64,000 bases of DNA, from the NCBI GenBank assembly GCA_002328835.1, contig DCWN01000017.1, positions 8,747-72,746 on the forward strand, given 5' to 3'. Within the stretch, counting starts at the first letter, position 1, and each line of letters opens with the position of its first letter. The stretch is from Acidobacteria bacterium UBA2161 (lineage in GTDB: Bacteria; Acidobacteriota; Vicinamibacteria; Vicinamibacterales; UBA823). Below, piece by piece: positions 46,356 to 55,451 of this stretch. Position numbers and translations under genes: made by a program. The notes below the pieces were generated by a model that was not told the DNA's origin, did not search any database, and worked only from the letters and a program-made list of their open reading frames with translations.

Positions 46356-47249
46356 CTACTCGTCCCACGACCCGAGATACAACCGGACGCGGTCGTAGCC
46401 GACGAGGTACATCGCGAAGAGTTCGTGCGCCGAGCGGCCGCCGCCTTCGCAGTAGGCGATGATCTCGTCACTGGGATCGAGGCCGGAGAACAGCGCGCGC
46501 AGCTCCGCCGCCGACCTGAACGTCTTCAGCTCCGGATCGAATGTGTCTTCCCAGTAGATCGCGGTCGCCGAGGGAACGATGCCGCCACGCTCCGCGCCCC
46601 TGAGGTCGCGGCCCTCGATCTCATCGACCGTTCGGGTATCGACGATCCGGGTGCCGGGTCGATCGATCGCGTCGCGCACATCCTCGGCCGTGGCGATCCA
46701 GGCCATGTCGGGCTGGGGCTCGAACTCGGCTCTCGCCACGTTGGTCACCTCCGAGGTCGTCGGATGGCCTTCGCGCATCCACGCGTCCCAGCCGCCATCG
46801 AGGATCGCGACGTCGGTGTGGCCCAGGGTGCGCAGCACCAGCCACGGCCGGGTCCCGTACACCCCAGCTCGGTCGTCGTAGAAGATGACGCGCGTTTGGT
46901 TGCCGATGCCGAGCATTTCTATGGCCTGGACGAAGACCTCTGTCTCCGGCAGGAACGTCGGTGGGTTGCTCGCGTCACGCGACGTGGAGATGTCGAGATA
47001 GACAGCGCCCGGAATATGGCTCTCGTCGTAGCCGGCGCGCCGGGTGTCCACGACGCGAATCGTGGGATCGTCCAGATGCTCGACCAGCCATGCCGGATCG
47101 ACCAGCATCTCCGGTCGCGCGTAGCCGACGCTGTCCTGTTCGGCGACCGCCGCGGAGGACGGACCCGGCGTGACGTCACCGACCGAGGCCGGTTGACTGC
47201 ATCCGGCGGAGACCATCGCCAGAACCAGGAGCGAAGAACGTAGAATCAC
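46356..47249 (-). CDS. Tandem-rhodanese sulfurtransferase lipoprotein, shortened by an in-frame TAG
   Basis: Thiosulfate/3-mercaptopyruvate sulfurtransferase family, 297 residues from GTG 47249 (SD GGAGAA five bases upstream). Lipobox VSAGC (Cys17) predicts a membrane-anchored periplasmic protein. Inactive N-terminal rhodanese (about 40-165), active C-terminal rhodanese with Cys in AYCEGGGRS near 268. It stops after YLGSWDE at TAG 46356-46358. The next 11 codons in frame, GNRDDLPVATR, then another TAG (46320-46322), are what the family has after a Trp, so the amber sits exactly at that Trp codon. Confidence 0.85.
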   Translation of the reverse strand: MILRSSLLVLAMVSAGCSQPASVGDVTPGPSSAAVAEQDSVGYARPEMLVDPAWLVEHLDDPTIRVVDTRRAGYDESHIPGAVYLDISTSRDASNPPTFLPETEVFVQAIEMLGIGNQTRVIFYDDRAGVYGTRPWLVLRTLGHTDVAILDGGWDAWMREGHPTTSEVTNVARAEFEPQPDMAWIATAEDVRDAIDRPGTRIVDTRTVDEIEGRDLRGAERGGIVPSATAIYWEDTFDPELKTFRSAAELRALFSGLDPSDEIIAYCEGGGRSAHELFAMYLVGYDRVRLYLGSWDE

Positions 47250-47324
47250 GTCGGTTCTCCAGAACAACACGAGTGGCCATCCTACCGCGAAGAGGAGTCA
47301 GGGCGCGCACGGCGCGCCATTTCA

Positions 47325-49604
47325 TCAACGAAACATGTCGAACAAGTGGCTGTACTTCACCGTGAAGCTGCGCCCGGCGGACTCTGGCGTCAGACCGTTG
47401 AGGCCGCGCGTGTCGTTGTAGACCAGAAACAGGCCGGTGTTGGCATCCCCGAGCAGGCCGAACCGGAGATTGGCCGACCAGAGGTCGGCCTGGTCGTTGT
47501 ACTGGATCAGGGTCTGGATGAAGATCCGCGGCGTGAACGAATAGGAGGTCCGCGAGATGATGAGATCGGTCATGAAACTGCCGGAGGGCAAGGTGACATC
47601 GTTGTGGCTCACGCTCAACTCGGTGTTGAACGCCTCGCCGACGCGCAGCCGCACCGACGGCGCAACGCTCGCGCGCTCGCCGCCGAAGAACCCGCCGGCC
47701 AGAACGGTGAGCCGCGCGCTCAGCGGCGCCCCTTGGTCGGAGAACAAGAGGATGATCGCTTCCTTGTGGTCGTAGGTATCGGCGGGCACGATGACGCCGG
47801 GGGCGATCTCGAACGGCTCGGTGACACCCTCGGTCGTCAGGTTGATTCCGGTCTGAATCGTCGCGCCGCCCCTGAACTCGATGTGGTTGTCGATGTGGAC
47901 GAACTGGGTTTCCTGGAAGCCCTCGAGGTCCCAGAAGACGTCGTAATTCACGTGCGGACGCAGTTCGAGCACATTGAACGGCGCGTCGGGCCCGAGCCGA
48001 AATACTCGTTGCACGCGACCGTTCACACTGCGGAATCCGCTGCGCGTCAGGAAGCCGACCTCCGGATTGAAGTTGTCTCCGATCTCCGTGTAGGCGTTCC
48101 GGATCTCCCACTCCTCCGAGTTGTACGTGAAGCCCAGGCTGTAGGCGTGCTCCCGACCGCTGAGGCCGGGCGTCTGTGTGCGGGCGACGAAACTGGTGAC
48201 CGTCGTGTTCTGGCCGATGCCCAAGCGTCCGTCGAACCCGTAGGTGCGGTTGTAGTCGTCCTCGCCGGCCTGATCGCCCGATGCCTGCCGGTTGACGAAG
48301 ATGCCGCCGATGTTCGACCGGTTGGCAAGGTCCTTCCGGACTCGCGCGACGGTGAAGTTGTTCGACGGCGCCACGCCGCCGACCGACTCGGTCTGCATGT
48401 TGAGCAGGCCGACGTTGACGCTGCCACCCACCTGACCCGAGAGCCGGCCGCCGCCGACGATCGGCACCACCTCACCCGAAGGGCCGATGCCGATCCGCCG
48501 GCTGAAGAACAGTTCGGCCGAGCCGGTGTTCCCGACGCCGAACAGCCCGGCGTTCTCGAGGAAGAACGGCCGTTTCTCCGGGAAGAACAGATTGAACCGG
48601 TCCAGGTTGATCTGCTGGTCATCGACCTCGACCTGGGCGAAGTCGGTGTTGTAGGTGGCGTCCAGAGTCAGGCTCGGCGTCAGGCTGTACTTGAGATCGA
48701 CGCCGGCGTCACCTAGTACGACGTCGCTGTCGTCGAACTCGCTCGACAGCGCGTCGCCGAGGACGTAGGGCATGATCTTCAGATTGCGTTGCGGCGGCAA
48801 TTCCAGCCCCTGCAGTTGACCGGCCAGCGACAGCCGGTAGATCGAGAACTGGCGCGGCAAAGAGGCCCAGAATGCGGTCTCGTTCCGGCGCCGGATGTTC
48901 CGCTGGAAGTTCAGCCCCCAGATCTGCGCTTCGCCGTTCGGATACCGCAGCGTGCGAAACGGGATGGCGAACTCCGCGCTCCACCCGATCTCGGACACCT
49001 CGGTCCGGACCTCCCAGGAACCGTCCCAGTTGAGGTTGAACCCACGACCCGCGCCCCCCTGCTGGCGCCCGCCGCCACCGCCCCGGCCGCCGCCGACGAA
49101 GCCGCCGCTGCCCTGGCCTTCGTTCGTCACCTGGCCGTCGTATTCGAGACCGGAGGGGTTCGTCCCGAAGACGAAGCCGTTCTGCTGGTCGATGTAGGTG
49201 TCGAGGATGATCTGAAACGAGTCGGTTTCGGTGAGCGGCGAGTCGCGACGACTGTCCGACACGATGATCGTCGACGGATCGCCCTCGTAGCAGATGATGC
49301 CGAAGTACAGCGTGTCGGCGGAATAGGCGACCCGCACCTCGGTCCGCTCCGACGCCGGCTGCCCCTCGTCGGGGGTCGTCTGCGTGAACCCGGTCACCGG
49401 CGCGACCGCCGTCCAGACCGGATCGTCGACCACGCGACCGTCCATCGCCGGCGCCGCGTCGATCCGCTCCGCCGTCGCCTCCGGGAATTCCGCCGCGCGC
49501 TCTTGGGCAGCCGCCGCGGCGCCGCTCGCCGCAAGGACCAGTGAGATCAGGATCGGGATTCGCCAGGGATTCTGGGTTTGATACTCGTCACGCCTCGTCT
49601 GCAC
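47325..49604 (-). CDS. DUF5916-type outer-membrane protein with CBM9-like domain
   Basis: 759 residues from GTG 49604 (SD GAGGAG, six bases). Signal peptide (SLVLAASGAAAAAQ, about 21-34). A carbohydrate-binding-family-9-like domain (about 45-255: IDAAPAMDGRVVDDPVWTAV, VAYSADTLYFGI, GWSAEFAIPFRTLRY) is interrupted by a Gly-rich loop (about 165-190). Then DUF5916: DATYNTDFAQVEVDDQQINLDRF, FPEKRPFFLEN, FSRRIG, and a predicted barrel ending HLFDMFR. The family is common near TonB systems; the substrate is unknown. Confidence 0.85.
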   Translation of the reverse strand: MQTRRDEYQTQNPWRIPILISLVLAASGAAAAAQERAAEFPEATAERIDAAPAMDGRVVDDPVWTAVAPVTGFTQTTPDEGQPASERTEVRVAYSADTLYFGIICYEGDPSTIIVSDSRRDSPLTETDSFQIILDTYIDQQNGFVFGTNPSGLEYDGQVTNEGQGSGGFVGGGRGGGGGRQQGGAGRGFNLNWDGSWEVRTEVSEIGWSAEFAIPFRTLRYPNGEAQIWGLNFQRNIRRRNETAFWASLPRQFSIYRLSLAGQLQGLELPPQRNLKIMPYVLGDALSSEFDDSDVVLGDAGVDLKYSLTPSLTLDATYNTDFAQVEVDDQQINLDRFNLFFPEKRPFFLENAGLFGVGNTGSAELFFSRRIGIGPSGEVVPIVGGGRLSGQVGGSVNVGLLNMQTESVGGVAPSNNFTVARVRKDLANRSNIGGIFVNRQASGDQAGEDDYNRTYGFDGRLGIGQNTTVTSFVARTQTPGLSGREHAYSLGFTYNSEEWEIRNAYTEIGDNFNPEVGFLTRSGFRSVNGRVQRVFRLGPDAPFNVLELRPHVNYDVFWDLEGFQETQFVHIDNHIEFRGGATIQTGINLTTEGVTEPFEIAPGVIVPADTYDHKEAIILLFSDQGAPLSARLTVLAGGFFGGERASVAPSVRLRVGEAFNTELSVSHNDVTLPSGSFMTDLIISRTSYSFTPRIFIQTLIQYNDQADLWSANLRFGLLGDANTGLFLVYNDTRGLNGLTPESAGRSFTVKYSHLFDMFR

Positions 49605-49721
49605 CGTCCACTCCTCGCCGATCCGCTAGGCGCGGCGCACGCCGCACGGCCGATCTTCCCATCATAGTCCGATCGGAGGGCCGCGTTCGGATCGGTTCTG
49701 TCTTGAGTGGCCGTGACGTCG

Positions 49722-51761
49722 TCAGACGCCGAAGCGCGCCGGGTCCCAGCTCAGACCCAGTTCGCCGGGCGGCGCCATGTAGCCAAGGAGTGCGGAGGCG
49801 GCCACGACGGCCGGGCTCGCGAGGTAGCCCTCGCCGCCGAGCCCCATCCGATTCTGCCAGTTCCGGTTGAAGGTGGTGATCGCGCGCTGGCCGCGCTGTA
49901 GCGCGTCGGGTCCCTGCCCGAAGCACGGACCGCACCACGATTGTCGGATCTCCCCGCCGGCCGCCCGAAAGACCTCGGCGACCGAGTCGCCGCCGAGCCG
50001 GGGATCGGACTGCTCGATTTGATGGGCGACACCGCCCGAGCCGGGGAACACGACGAGCTCGGTCTCGGCCTGGCGCGCACCCGACTCGCGGCCGGCGCGC
50101 AGCACGAGTGCCGCCGACAGGAGGTCGTCGTAACTGCCGTTCGTGCACGAGCCGATGAGGGCCTTGTCGAATTCGATCCGCTCGTGCGCGACTTCCTCGG
50201 CGGGGAACGCGTTCCCGGGACTGAAGGGCCTGGCGATCATCGGCACGACGTCGGCCAGCGGCAACTCCTCGTCCACGGCATACACCGCGTCGGGGCCCGG
50301 CCGGACGGAGGGATACGGCAGCGCGTCAAGGCCCTTGGTGCGGTACCAGGCGTCGGTCACCGCGTCCTGGGCGAAGATGCCGTTCATCGCCTCGCCCTCT
50401 GCCATCATGTTGGCGATGGTGTTGCGATACGCCATCGGCAGCCGGCCGTCGGCGTCGACGAACTCGACCGACATCCCCTGCGCCTGCTGCTGGCCCCACC
50501 GGCGGAGCAACTCGAGCACGATGTCCTTGCCGCTCGTCCACGGCGGTACCTGGCCCCGCAGGACGACACGGCGCGCGCGGGCCGGCGTGAAGTAGACGTA
50601 GCCGGTCGACCAGCCGAACCCCAGCGTGGTTGAGCCGACACCGACGCCGACCGCGCCGTAGGCGCCGTAGGCCCGGCTGTGCGAGTCGGCACCCGGGATG
50701 AACTGACCGGGCAGGACCAGCCCTTGCTCCGGGAAGTAGAAGTGGAAGATGCCGTCGCCCGGCGTCGCGTAGTAGGGCTTCTCGAGATCGTGCTGGCGCG
50801 CGAAGTCGCGGCCGATGCCGGTCTGCCGGTCGTCGATCGCCTGGCCGGTGAAGACAAAGTGGTCGTTGGCGATGGCCGCCTGCCGCGGGAACAGGCGCTC
50901 CCCTCCGGTGATCTGGTTGAAGGTATGGATGGCGAACGGCGCCGTGCCGTCGGACGCGGGCAGGAGATCAGCGTAGACCCTGAGCGTCTGACCGGGTTCG
51001 ACCGCGGCATCCTTGTCGACCCTGTGCGCCCAGACGATCTGCTCGGTCGTCGTCATCCGCCGCGCCTGCTCGGAGTCTGGCCACTCGATCGCCGGCGCAG
51101 TCGCGGTAGCGGCGCTCAGCTCGCGGCGACCGACAGTGAAGATCCCGCCGCTCTGGCGGATCTCCTCCTCTTTCTCGGCCAGCGGTACCGGCGCGTAGTG
51201 TTTCTGCTGCGTCTCGTTCGCCAGCGCGCGGGTGCGAGGGTCGAACGTGAAGACGTCGTCGTCCTCGGCGTCGTCGACCGCCTCCGGGCTCTGGACGACG
51301 TGCAGCCCCAGATTGAACGCGTTTCGCCGAAAGATGTCGCCCATGCTGCGGCCGCACACGATCACGAGTTCGAGGCCGACCTCCTCGGCGACGGCTTTCA
51401 GTCCGGCGGGGCTCATCTCGCGCGACGACCCGATGGCGAACCGGTCGCCGGCGACCACGAAGGTCTGCCCGCTGTGCACCCGCGCCCGGAAGTCCGGCAT
51501 GAGGTAGCGGAATGCGCCGGCCTTCCAGCGCTCGTCGAGCGTCTCGAGGCTCTCCGACACGCAGTCGGCCGCCGGCGTGATCTGGTCGGTGTCGATCGCC
51601 GCGAGCTTCTTCCGGACGCCAGACCCATTGTCGGGCGCCCAGAAGATCAACGCTCGGCCACGGATCGGATCGCCGAACCGTTCGGCGGCGGTGACGGCGC
51701 CGGCCGCCGTCGCCGCGTCTGAGGTCGACCCCTTCAGCCGGGCCGGCTGGATCGTGTGCAT
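49722..51761 (-). CDS. Aconitase-family hydro-lyase with the swivel domain first
   Basis: 679 residues. The small LeuD/swivel domain comes first (1-180, GDRFAIGSSREMSPAGL), then the LeuC-like catalytic part (about 215-679) with GADSHSRAYGAYG and cluster cysteines in GSCTNGS (about 537) and WCGPCFGQGPD (607 and 610). Ordinary AcnA has swivel last; AcnB has it before the catalytic part but with a HEAT-like domain in front, absent here. WCGPC also departs from the usual GCxxC of aconitase and LeuC. No leuA/leuB or citrate-cycle gene adjoins; substrate not assignable. Confidence 0.83.
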   Translation of the reverse strand: MHTIQPARLKGSTSDAATAAGAVTAAERFGDPIRGRALIFWAPDNGSGVRKKLAAIDTDQITPAADCVSESLETLDERWKAGAFRYLMPDFRARVHSGQTFVVAGDRFAIGSSREMSPAGLKAVAEEVGLELVIVCGRSMGDIFRRNAFNLGLHVVQSPEAVDDAEDDDVFTFDPRTRALANETQQKHYAPVPLAEKEEEIRQSGGIFTVGRRELSAATATAPAIEWPDSEQARRMTTTEQIVWAHRVDKDAAVEPGQTLRVYADLLPASDGTAPFAIHTFNQITGGERLFPRQAAIANDHFVFTGQAIDDRQTGIGRDFARQHDLEKPYYATPGDGIFHFYFPEQGLVLPGQFIPGADSHSRAYGAYGAVGVGVGSTTLGFGWSTGYVYFTPARARRVVLRGQVPPWTSGKDIVLELLRRWGQQQAQGMSVEFVDADGRLPMAYRNTIANMMAEGEAMNGIFAQDAVTDAWYRTKGLDALPYPSVRPGPDAVYAVDEELPLADVVPMIARPFSPGNAFPAEEVAHERIEFDKALIGSCTNGSYDDLLSAALVLRAGRESGARQAETELVVFPGSGGVAHQIEQSDPRLGGDSVAEVFRAAGGEIRQSWCGPCFGQGPDALQRGQRAITTFNRNWQNRMGLGGEGYLASPAVVAASALLGYMAPPGELGLSWDPARFGV

Positions 51762-51797
51762 CCCCCGATTATGTCATCGCCTATAGAATCACCGGAC

Positions 51798-52697
51798 ATG
51801 TCGTCGGCGCCGCGCACGCTGGCCTACGTCGTTTGGCTCGCGACCACGATCGTCTGGGGTACCACCTGGGTCGTCATCCGGATCGGGCTCGACGATCTGT
51901 CGCCGCTGCTGTTCTCGGCCAGCCGCGCTGCCCTGGGGGCAGCCGTCTTTCTGGTCGTCGCCGCGGCCACCGCCTGGGATCGCCGGCCCGGTCTGGCGGA
52001 GATCCGCTTCTGGGCGCTCGTCGGCGGCCCGCAGCTCGGCCTGCCCTACGCGCTGATCTTCTGGGCCGAGCAGACGATTTCGTCCGGCCTGACCGCGACG
52101 CTCTTTGCCACCTTTCCGGCATTCACCGCCGTCGGGGCGCACCTGCTCCTGCGCGACGAGCCGTTGTCGTGGCTGAAGCTCGGCGGAACCGTTCTGGCGT
52201 TCGTGGGTGTCGCCGTCCTCGTTGGCCCGACGACCGGGCCGGGTCCGGTCCCGCTGCTGCCAATCGTGGCGGTGCTCGTGGCCGCGGCTTCGGGCGCCAT
52301 GGCCGCTGTGATCGTCCGGCGGCACGGCCGGGAGACATCGACCGTCTGGCTCACGGCGATCCAGATCGCGGGCGCGGCCATCTTCTTGATCGTCCTGGCC
52401 GCGATCTTCGAGCCCAACCCGCGGATCGCGCTGACCACACGCGCCGTGGCGAGCATCGCGTATCTCGGAATCGCCGTGACCGGCGGCTGCTACTTCGGAC
52501 TGTTCTGGCTGCTGAAGCGGCTCGACGTCACACTGGTCAGCATGAGCGTCGGGGGCGAGGCCACGGTCGCGGTGTTTCTCGGCGCGTGGATCCTCGGCGA
52601 ACCGGTCGGGCTCCGGTCGCTCCTTGGGCTGTCGCTCGTCGTGGCGAGCGTGGCGCTCGTCAGCCTGCACTCGAAGGCCGACGCCGTTGGGCCCTAG
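51798..52697 (+). CDS. EamA/DMT-family transporter
   Basis: Ten-span metabolite exporter; 299 residues from ATG 51798. Two EamA repeats: VWLATTIVWGTTWVVIRIGL with PLLFSASRAALGA, and ATLFATFPAFTAVGAHLLLRDEP; then the second half ending GEATVAVFLGAWILGEPVG. ATG 51771 is an alternative start. A -10-like TATAGAAT at 51782-51789 sits 8 bases before 51798. Divergent from the aconitase-like gene; four-base tail overlap with the amidase. Confidence 0.85.
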   Translation: MSSAPRTLAYVVWLATTIVWGTTWVVIRIGLDDLSPLLFSASRAALGAAVFLVVAAATAWDRRPGLAEIRFWALVGGPQLGLPYALIFWAEQTISSGLTATLFATFPAFTAVGAHLLLRDEPLSWLKLGGTVLAFVGVAVLVGPTTGPGPVPLLPIVAVLVAAASGAMAAVIVRRHGRETSTVWLTAIQIAGAAIFLIVLAAIFEPNPRIALTTRAVASIAYLGIAVTGGCYFGLFWLLKRLDVTLVSMSVGGEATVAVFLGAWILGEPVGLRSLLGLSLVVASVALVSLHSKADAVGP

Positions 52698-54289
52698 GGT
52701 CGGTTCGTACCGGCCGGACCTCGCGCGGCCAGTGGCGGCGTCGAGGCCGGCGGGCGCCGATGTCCGGTGCCCTGCTCGAAGGCGTAGGCCAGCGCAATCA
52801 ACCGGGACTCCGCCCACGGCCGGCCCAGCATCTCCAGCCCAATCGGCATCGCGTCCGGCGTGAAGCCGGCCGGCACGGTGATCGCGGGCAGCCCCGACTG
52901 CGCGCTCAGCCGGCAGTTGTCGCCGCCCTGCCGCTCGCCGACCGGCGCGGCCTGCTGCCGCATCGTCGGATAGATGAGCGCGTCGATCTCGAGCGCGTCG
53001 AGAACCTCGATCACGGCGTTGCTGAGCACGGCACGACGGGCGATCGCCTCGCGGTATTCGTCGGTGTCTAGCGATTCCACGACATTGGAGTTCACGAGCC
53101 GCTCGGCGGTGTCCGGCAGGTGCAGCCCCTCGGCAATGATCTGCGCGAGCGAGCTGACCGGGGCGCCGGGCGTCGCGGCCAGATACGCGTCGAGGTCGAA
53201 CTTGAACTCGTGGCTGAGGACGACGTAGGTGTCCAGCAGCTCGGCCAGACCCTCGATCTCCGCCTCGACGACCTCGGCTCCGAGGCGTTCCAAGTCGGCG
53301 ACGGCCGCGTCCATCAGCTCCGCCGCCGGCTCGTCCTCCGGGTCCTGCCGGACGAGGTAGGTCAACACGCCGAGGCGCGCGCCCTGAAGTGCCTCGGGGT
53401 CGAGCGACGAAGTGTAGCTCTCGGGAATCCGACGGTCGGCGTCGAGCGTCACCGGGTCGTTCGGGTCGGTGCCGACGGTCGCGTCGAGGAGCACGACGAG
53501 GTCGGCGACGCTGCGGGCGAGCGGGCCGGCGATATCCTGCGTGTGGGACAGCGGCACGACGCCGTCGCGACTCGACAGCCCTTCGGTGCCGCGCAGCCCA
53601 ACCAGGCTGTTGTGCGCCGACGGGATCCGAATCGATCCACAGGTGTCGCTGCCCATGCCCGCCGCCGCGAAGCTCGCGGCAACGGCCGCGCCGGTTCCAC
53701 CGCTCGACCCGCCGGGGTTTCGCGTCGGATCGTACGGGTTCAGCGTCTGACCGCCGATCGAGCTGATCGTGGTGATCCCTCGCGCGAACTCGTGGAGGTT
53801 CGTCTTGCCGAGGAGCACGGCACCGGCCTCGCGCAACCGTCGGACCGGGAACGCGTCGTCGGGCGGCATCAGGCCGGCCATCGCGATCGACCCGTTGGTC
53901 GTCGGCAGGCCGGCGATGTCGTGGTTGTCCTTGATCAGCAGCGGGATTCCGTGCAGCGGGCCGCGGGGGGCCACCTCGCGCCGCTCGACGTCGAGGGCGC
54001 GGGCCGTCTCGACCGCGTCCGGATTCAAGATGATGATGGCGTTGAGTGCCGGTCCCGCCTCGTCGTAGGCGTCGATCCGCGCCAGGTAGCGCTCGACGAG
54101 CTGCTCCGACGTCACGATACCGTCCGCCATCGCCGTTTGAAGCTCGGCGATCGATGCCTCGACCACCTCGAACGGCTCGGGAGGCGCTTCGCCGCACCCA
54201 CCGGATGCGCAGATCAGGGCGCCGGCCGCGAGGCCGAGCCAGCGCGGCGGCCGAGCGGACAGCGTCGTCGTTGTCGTCCTGGCCGTCAT
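52694..54289 (-). CDS. Amidase-signature lipoprotein
   Basis: 531 residues. Lipobox ICASGGC near residue 32, so envelope-anchored. Amidase signature Ser-cisSer-Lys triad: Lys in LLIKDNHDIAG, Ser in the Gly/Ser loop NPGGSSGGTGAAVA, nucleophile Ser in GSDTCGSIRIPSA. C-terminal AGFTPDAMPIGLEMLGRPWAE is conserved in secreted amidases. Substrate unknown; periplasmic placement suggests peptide or xenobiotic amides. Confidence 0.9.
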   Translation of the reverse strand: MTARTTTTTLSARPPRWLGLAAGALICASGGCGEAPPEPFEVVEASIAELQTAMADGIVTSEQLVERYLARIDAYDEAGPALNAIIILNPDAVETARALDVERREVAPRGPLHGIPLLIKDNHDIAGLPTTNGSIAMAGLMPPDDAFPVRRLREAGAVLLGKTNLHEFARGITTISSIGGQTLNPYDPTRNPGGSSGGTGAAVAASFAAAGMGSDTCGSIRIPSAHNSLVGLRGTEGLSSRDGVVPLSHTQDIAGPLARSVADLVVLLDATVGTDPNDPVTLDADRRIPESYTSSLDPEALQGARLGVLTYLVRQDPEDEPAAELMDAAVADLERLGAEVVEAEIEGLAELLDTYVVLSHEFKFDLDAYLAATPGAPVSSLAQIIAEGLHLPDTAERLVNSNVVESLDTDEYREAIARRAVLSNAVIEVLDALEIDALIYPTMRQQAAPVGERQGGDNCRLSAQSGLPAITVPAGFTPDAMPIGLEMLGRPWAESRLIALAYAFEQGTGHRRPPASTPPLAARGPAGTNRP

Positions 54290-54372
54290 GGCGGGAACAG
54301 TAGCACGGTCGCCCGACGCGTGGCCTTAGAATGATGGCGACGCTCCTCCGCGACCCACACTGCGAGAAACCG

Positions 54373-55413
54373 ATGTCATCAGGCCTGCCGAACCTCGAAT
54401 CGTTCGTCGCGTCGTTGCCGCGCCTGACGCTCGGTCAGTTTCCGACGCCCCTCGTCAAGCTCGGCCGCCTCGGCGATCGCCTCGATCTCGACCTCTGGCT
54501 GAAGCGCGACGAGTGCGCCGGCCTGGCGGTCGGCGGGAACAAGACGCGCAAGCTGGAGTTCATCCTCGCCGACGCGATGGCGAAGGGGCACGACACGATC
54601 GTCACCGCGGGTCCGGTCACGTCGAATCACACGATGATGACCGCCATGGCTGCTCGACGCGTCGGGCTGACCGCCCACTGCGTCGTCGGCGGCGAACGGC
54701 CGCGGCCGCTCTCGGGCAACCTGCTCCTCCTGGACTACCTCGGCGCCACGCTGCACTTCTCACCCGCCGATTTCAGGGCGCCGACCGCCGAGGGGGTGCA
54801 CCGCCATCAAGCGCTGTGCCGCGAGGTGGTCGACGAAACGGGCGGCTACTGGATCCCCGGAGGCGGCACGATGCCGCAGGCCGAGCCGGCCTACATGAAC
54901 GCGGTGGCCGAGATCGCGCGCCAACGCGGCGGCGTGTTCGACTTCGATCGCGTCGTCCTCGCGATCGGCACCGGGTCGACGACGACAGGTGTCCTGCTCG
55001 GCCTGGCACTCGGCGGGTTCGACTGCCGCGTGGACGCCGTCGCAACAGCCAATCGCGCGGCGATCGAGGAGGTCTTCAAGCGACCCGACCCGACCAGGCA
55101 CTTCCTGAAGTCCGTGACTCACTTCGATCTGCCGCTCGGCGCGGCCGACGTGCCGCCCTACGAGATCGTCTTCGGCTTCGCCGAGGAGGGCTACAGCGTG
55201 CCCAGTGCCGGCGGCGACCGGGCGATCCGCACGATGGCGCGCGAGGAGGGCTATCTGCTCGACCCGGTCTACACCGCCAAGGCGTTCGACGGCCTGATGA
55301 CCATGGTCGGTGACGGGCGGATCCCCAAGGGGAGCCGCGTCCTCTTCCTGCACACCGGCGGATTGTCGATGACATCGGTGTCGGACCAGCAGTTTGCCCC
55401 ACCGCCGGTGTAA
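54373..55413 (+). CDS. D-cysteine desulfhydrase / ACC deaminase family PLP enzyme
   Basis: 346 residues from ATG 54373 (GAGAA just upstream; ATG 54331 would add 14 residues). Type II PLP fold: LGQFPTPLVKLGRL, PLP lysine in VGGNKTRKLEF, AGPVTSNHTMMTA, IGTGSTTTGVLLGL, LFLHTGGLS. Such enzymes release pyruvate and ammonia from D-cysteine (plus sulfide) or aminocyclopropane carboxylate. The M28 peptidase follows 38 bases later with its own -10 and SD. Confidence 0.85.
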   Translation: MSSGLPNLESFVASLPRLTLGQFPTPLVKLGRLGDRLDLDLWLKRDECAGLAVGGNKTRKLEFILADAMAKGHDTIVTAGPVTSNHTMMTAMAARRVGLTAHCVVGGERPRPLSGNLLLLDYLGATLHFSPADFRAPTAEGVHRHQALCREVVDETGGYWIPGGGTMPQAEPAYMNAVAEIARQRGGVFDFDRVVLAIGTGSTTTGVLLGLALGGFDCRVDAVATANRAAIEEVFKRPDPTRHFLKSVTHFDLPLGAADVPPYEIVFGFAEEGYSVPSAGGDRAIRTMAREEGYLLDPVYTAKAFDGLMTMVGDGRIPKGSRVLFLHTGGLSMTSVSDQQFAPPPV

Positions 55414-55424
55414 CGGCACCGCGC

Positions 55425-55444
55425 TATACTCCTTTTCTTGGAGG
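55425..55444 (+). promoter_or_regulatory. -10 (TATACT) and SD of the M28 peptidase gene
   Basis: TATACT 55425-55430, GGAGG 55440-55444, seven bases to ATG 55452. No clear -35 box. Implies a short leader of about 15-20 bases. Confidence 0.5.
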
Positions 55445-55451
55445 ACCCACG

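Noticed and set aside
51789..54197. An 802-codon minus-strand open frame spanning the DMT transporter and amidase
   Set aside because: Arg/Gly/Asp-rich with no motif; it is out of frame with the amidase and antisense to the transporter.
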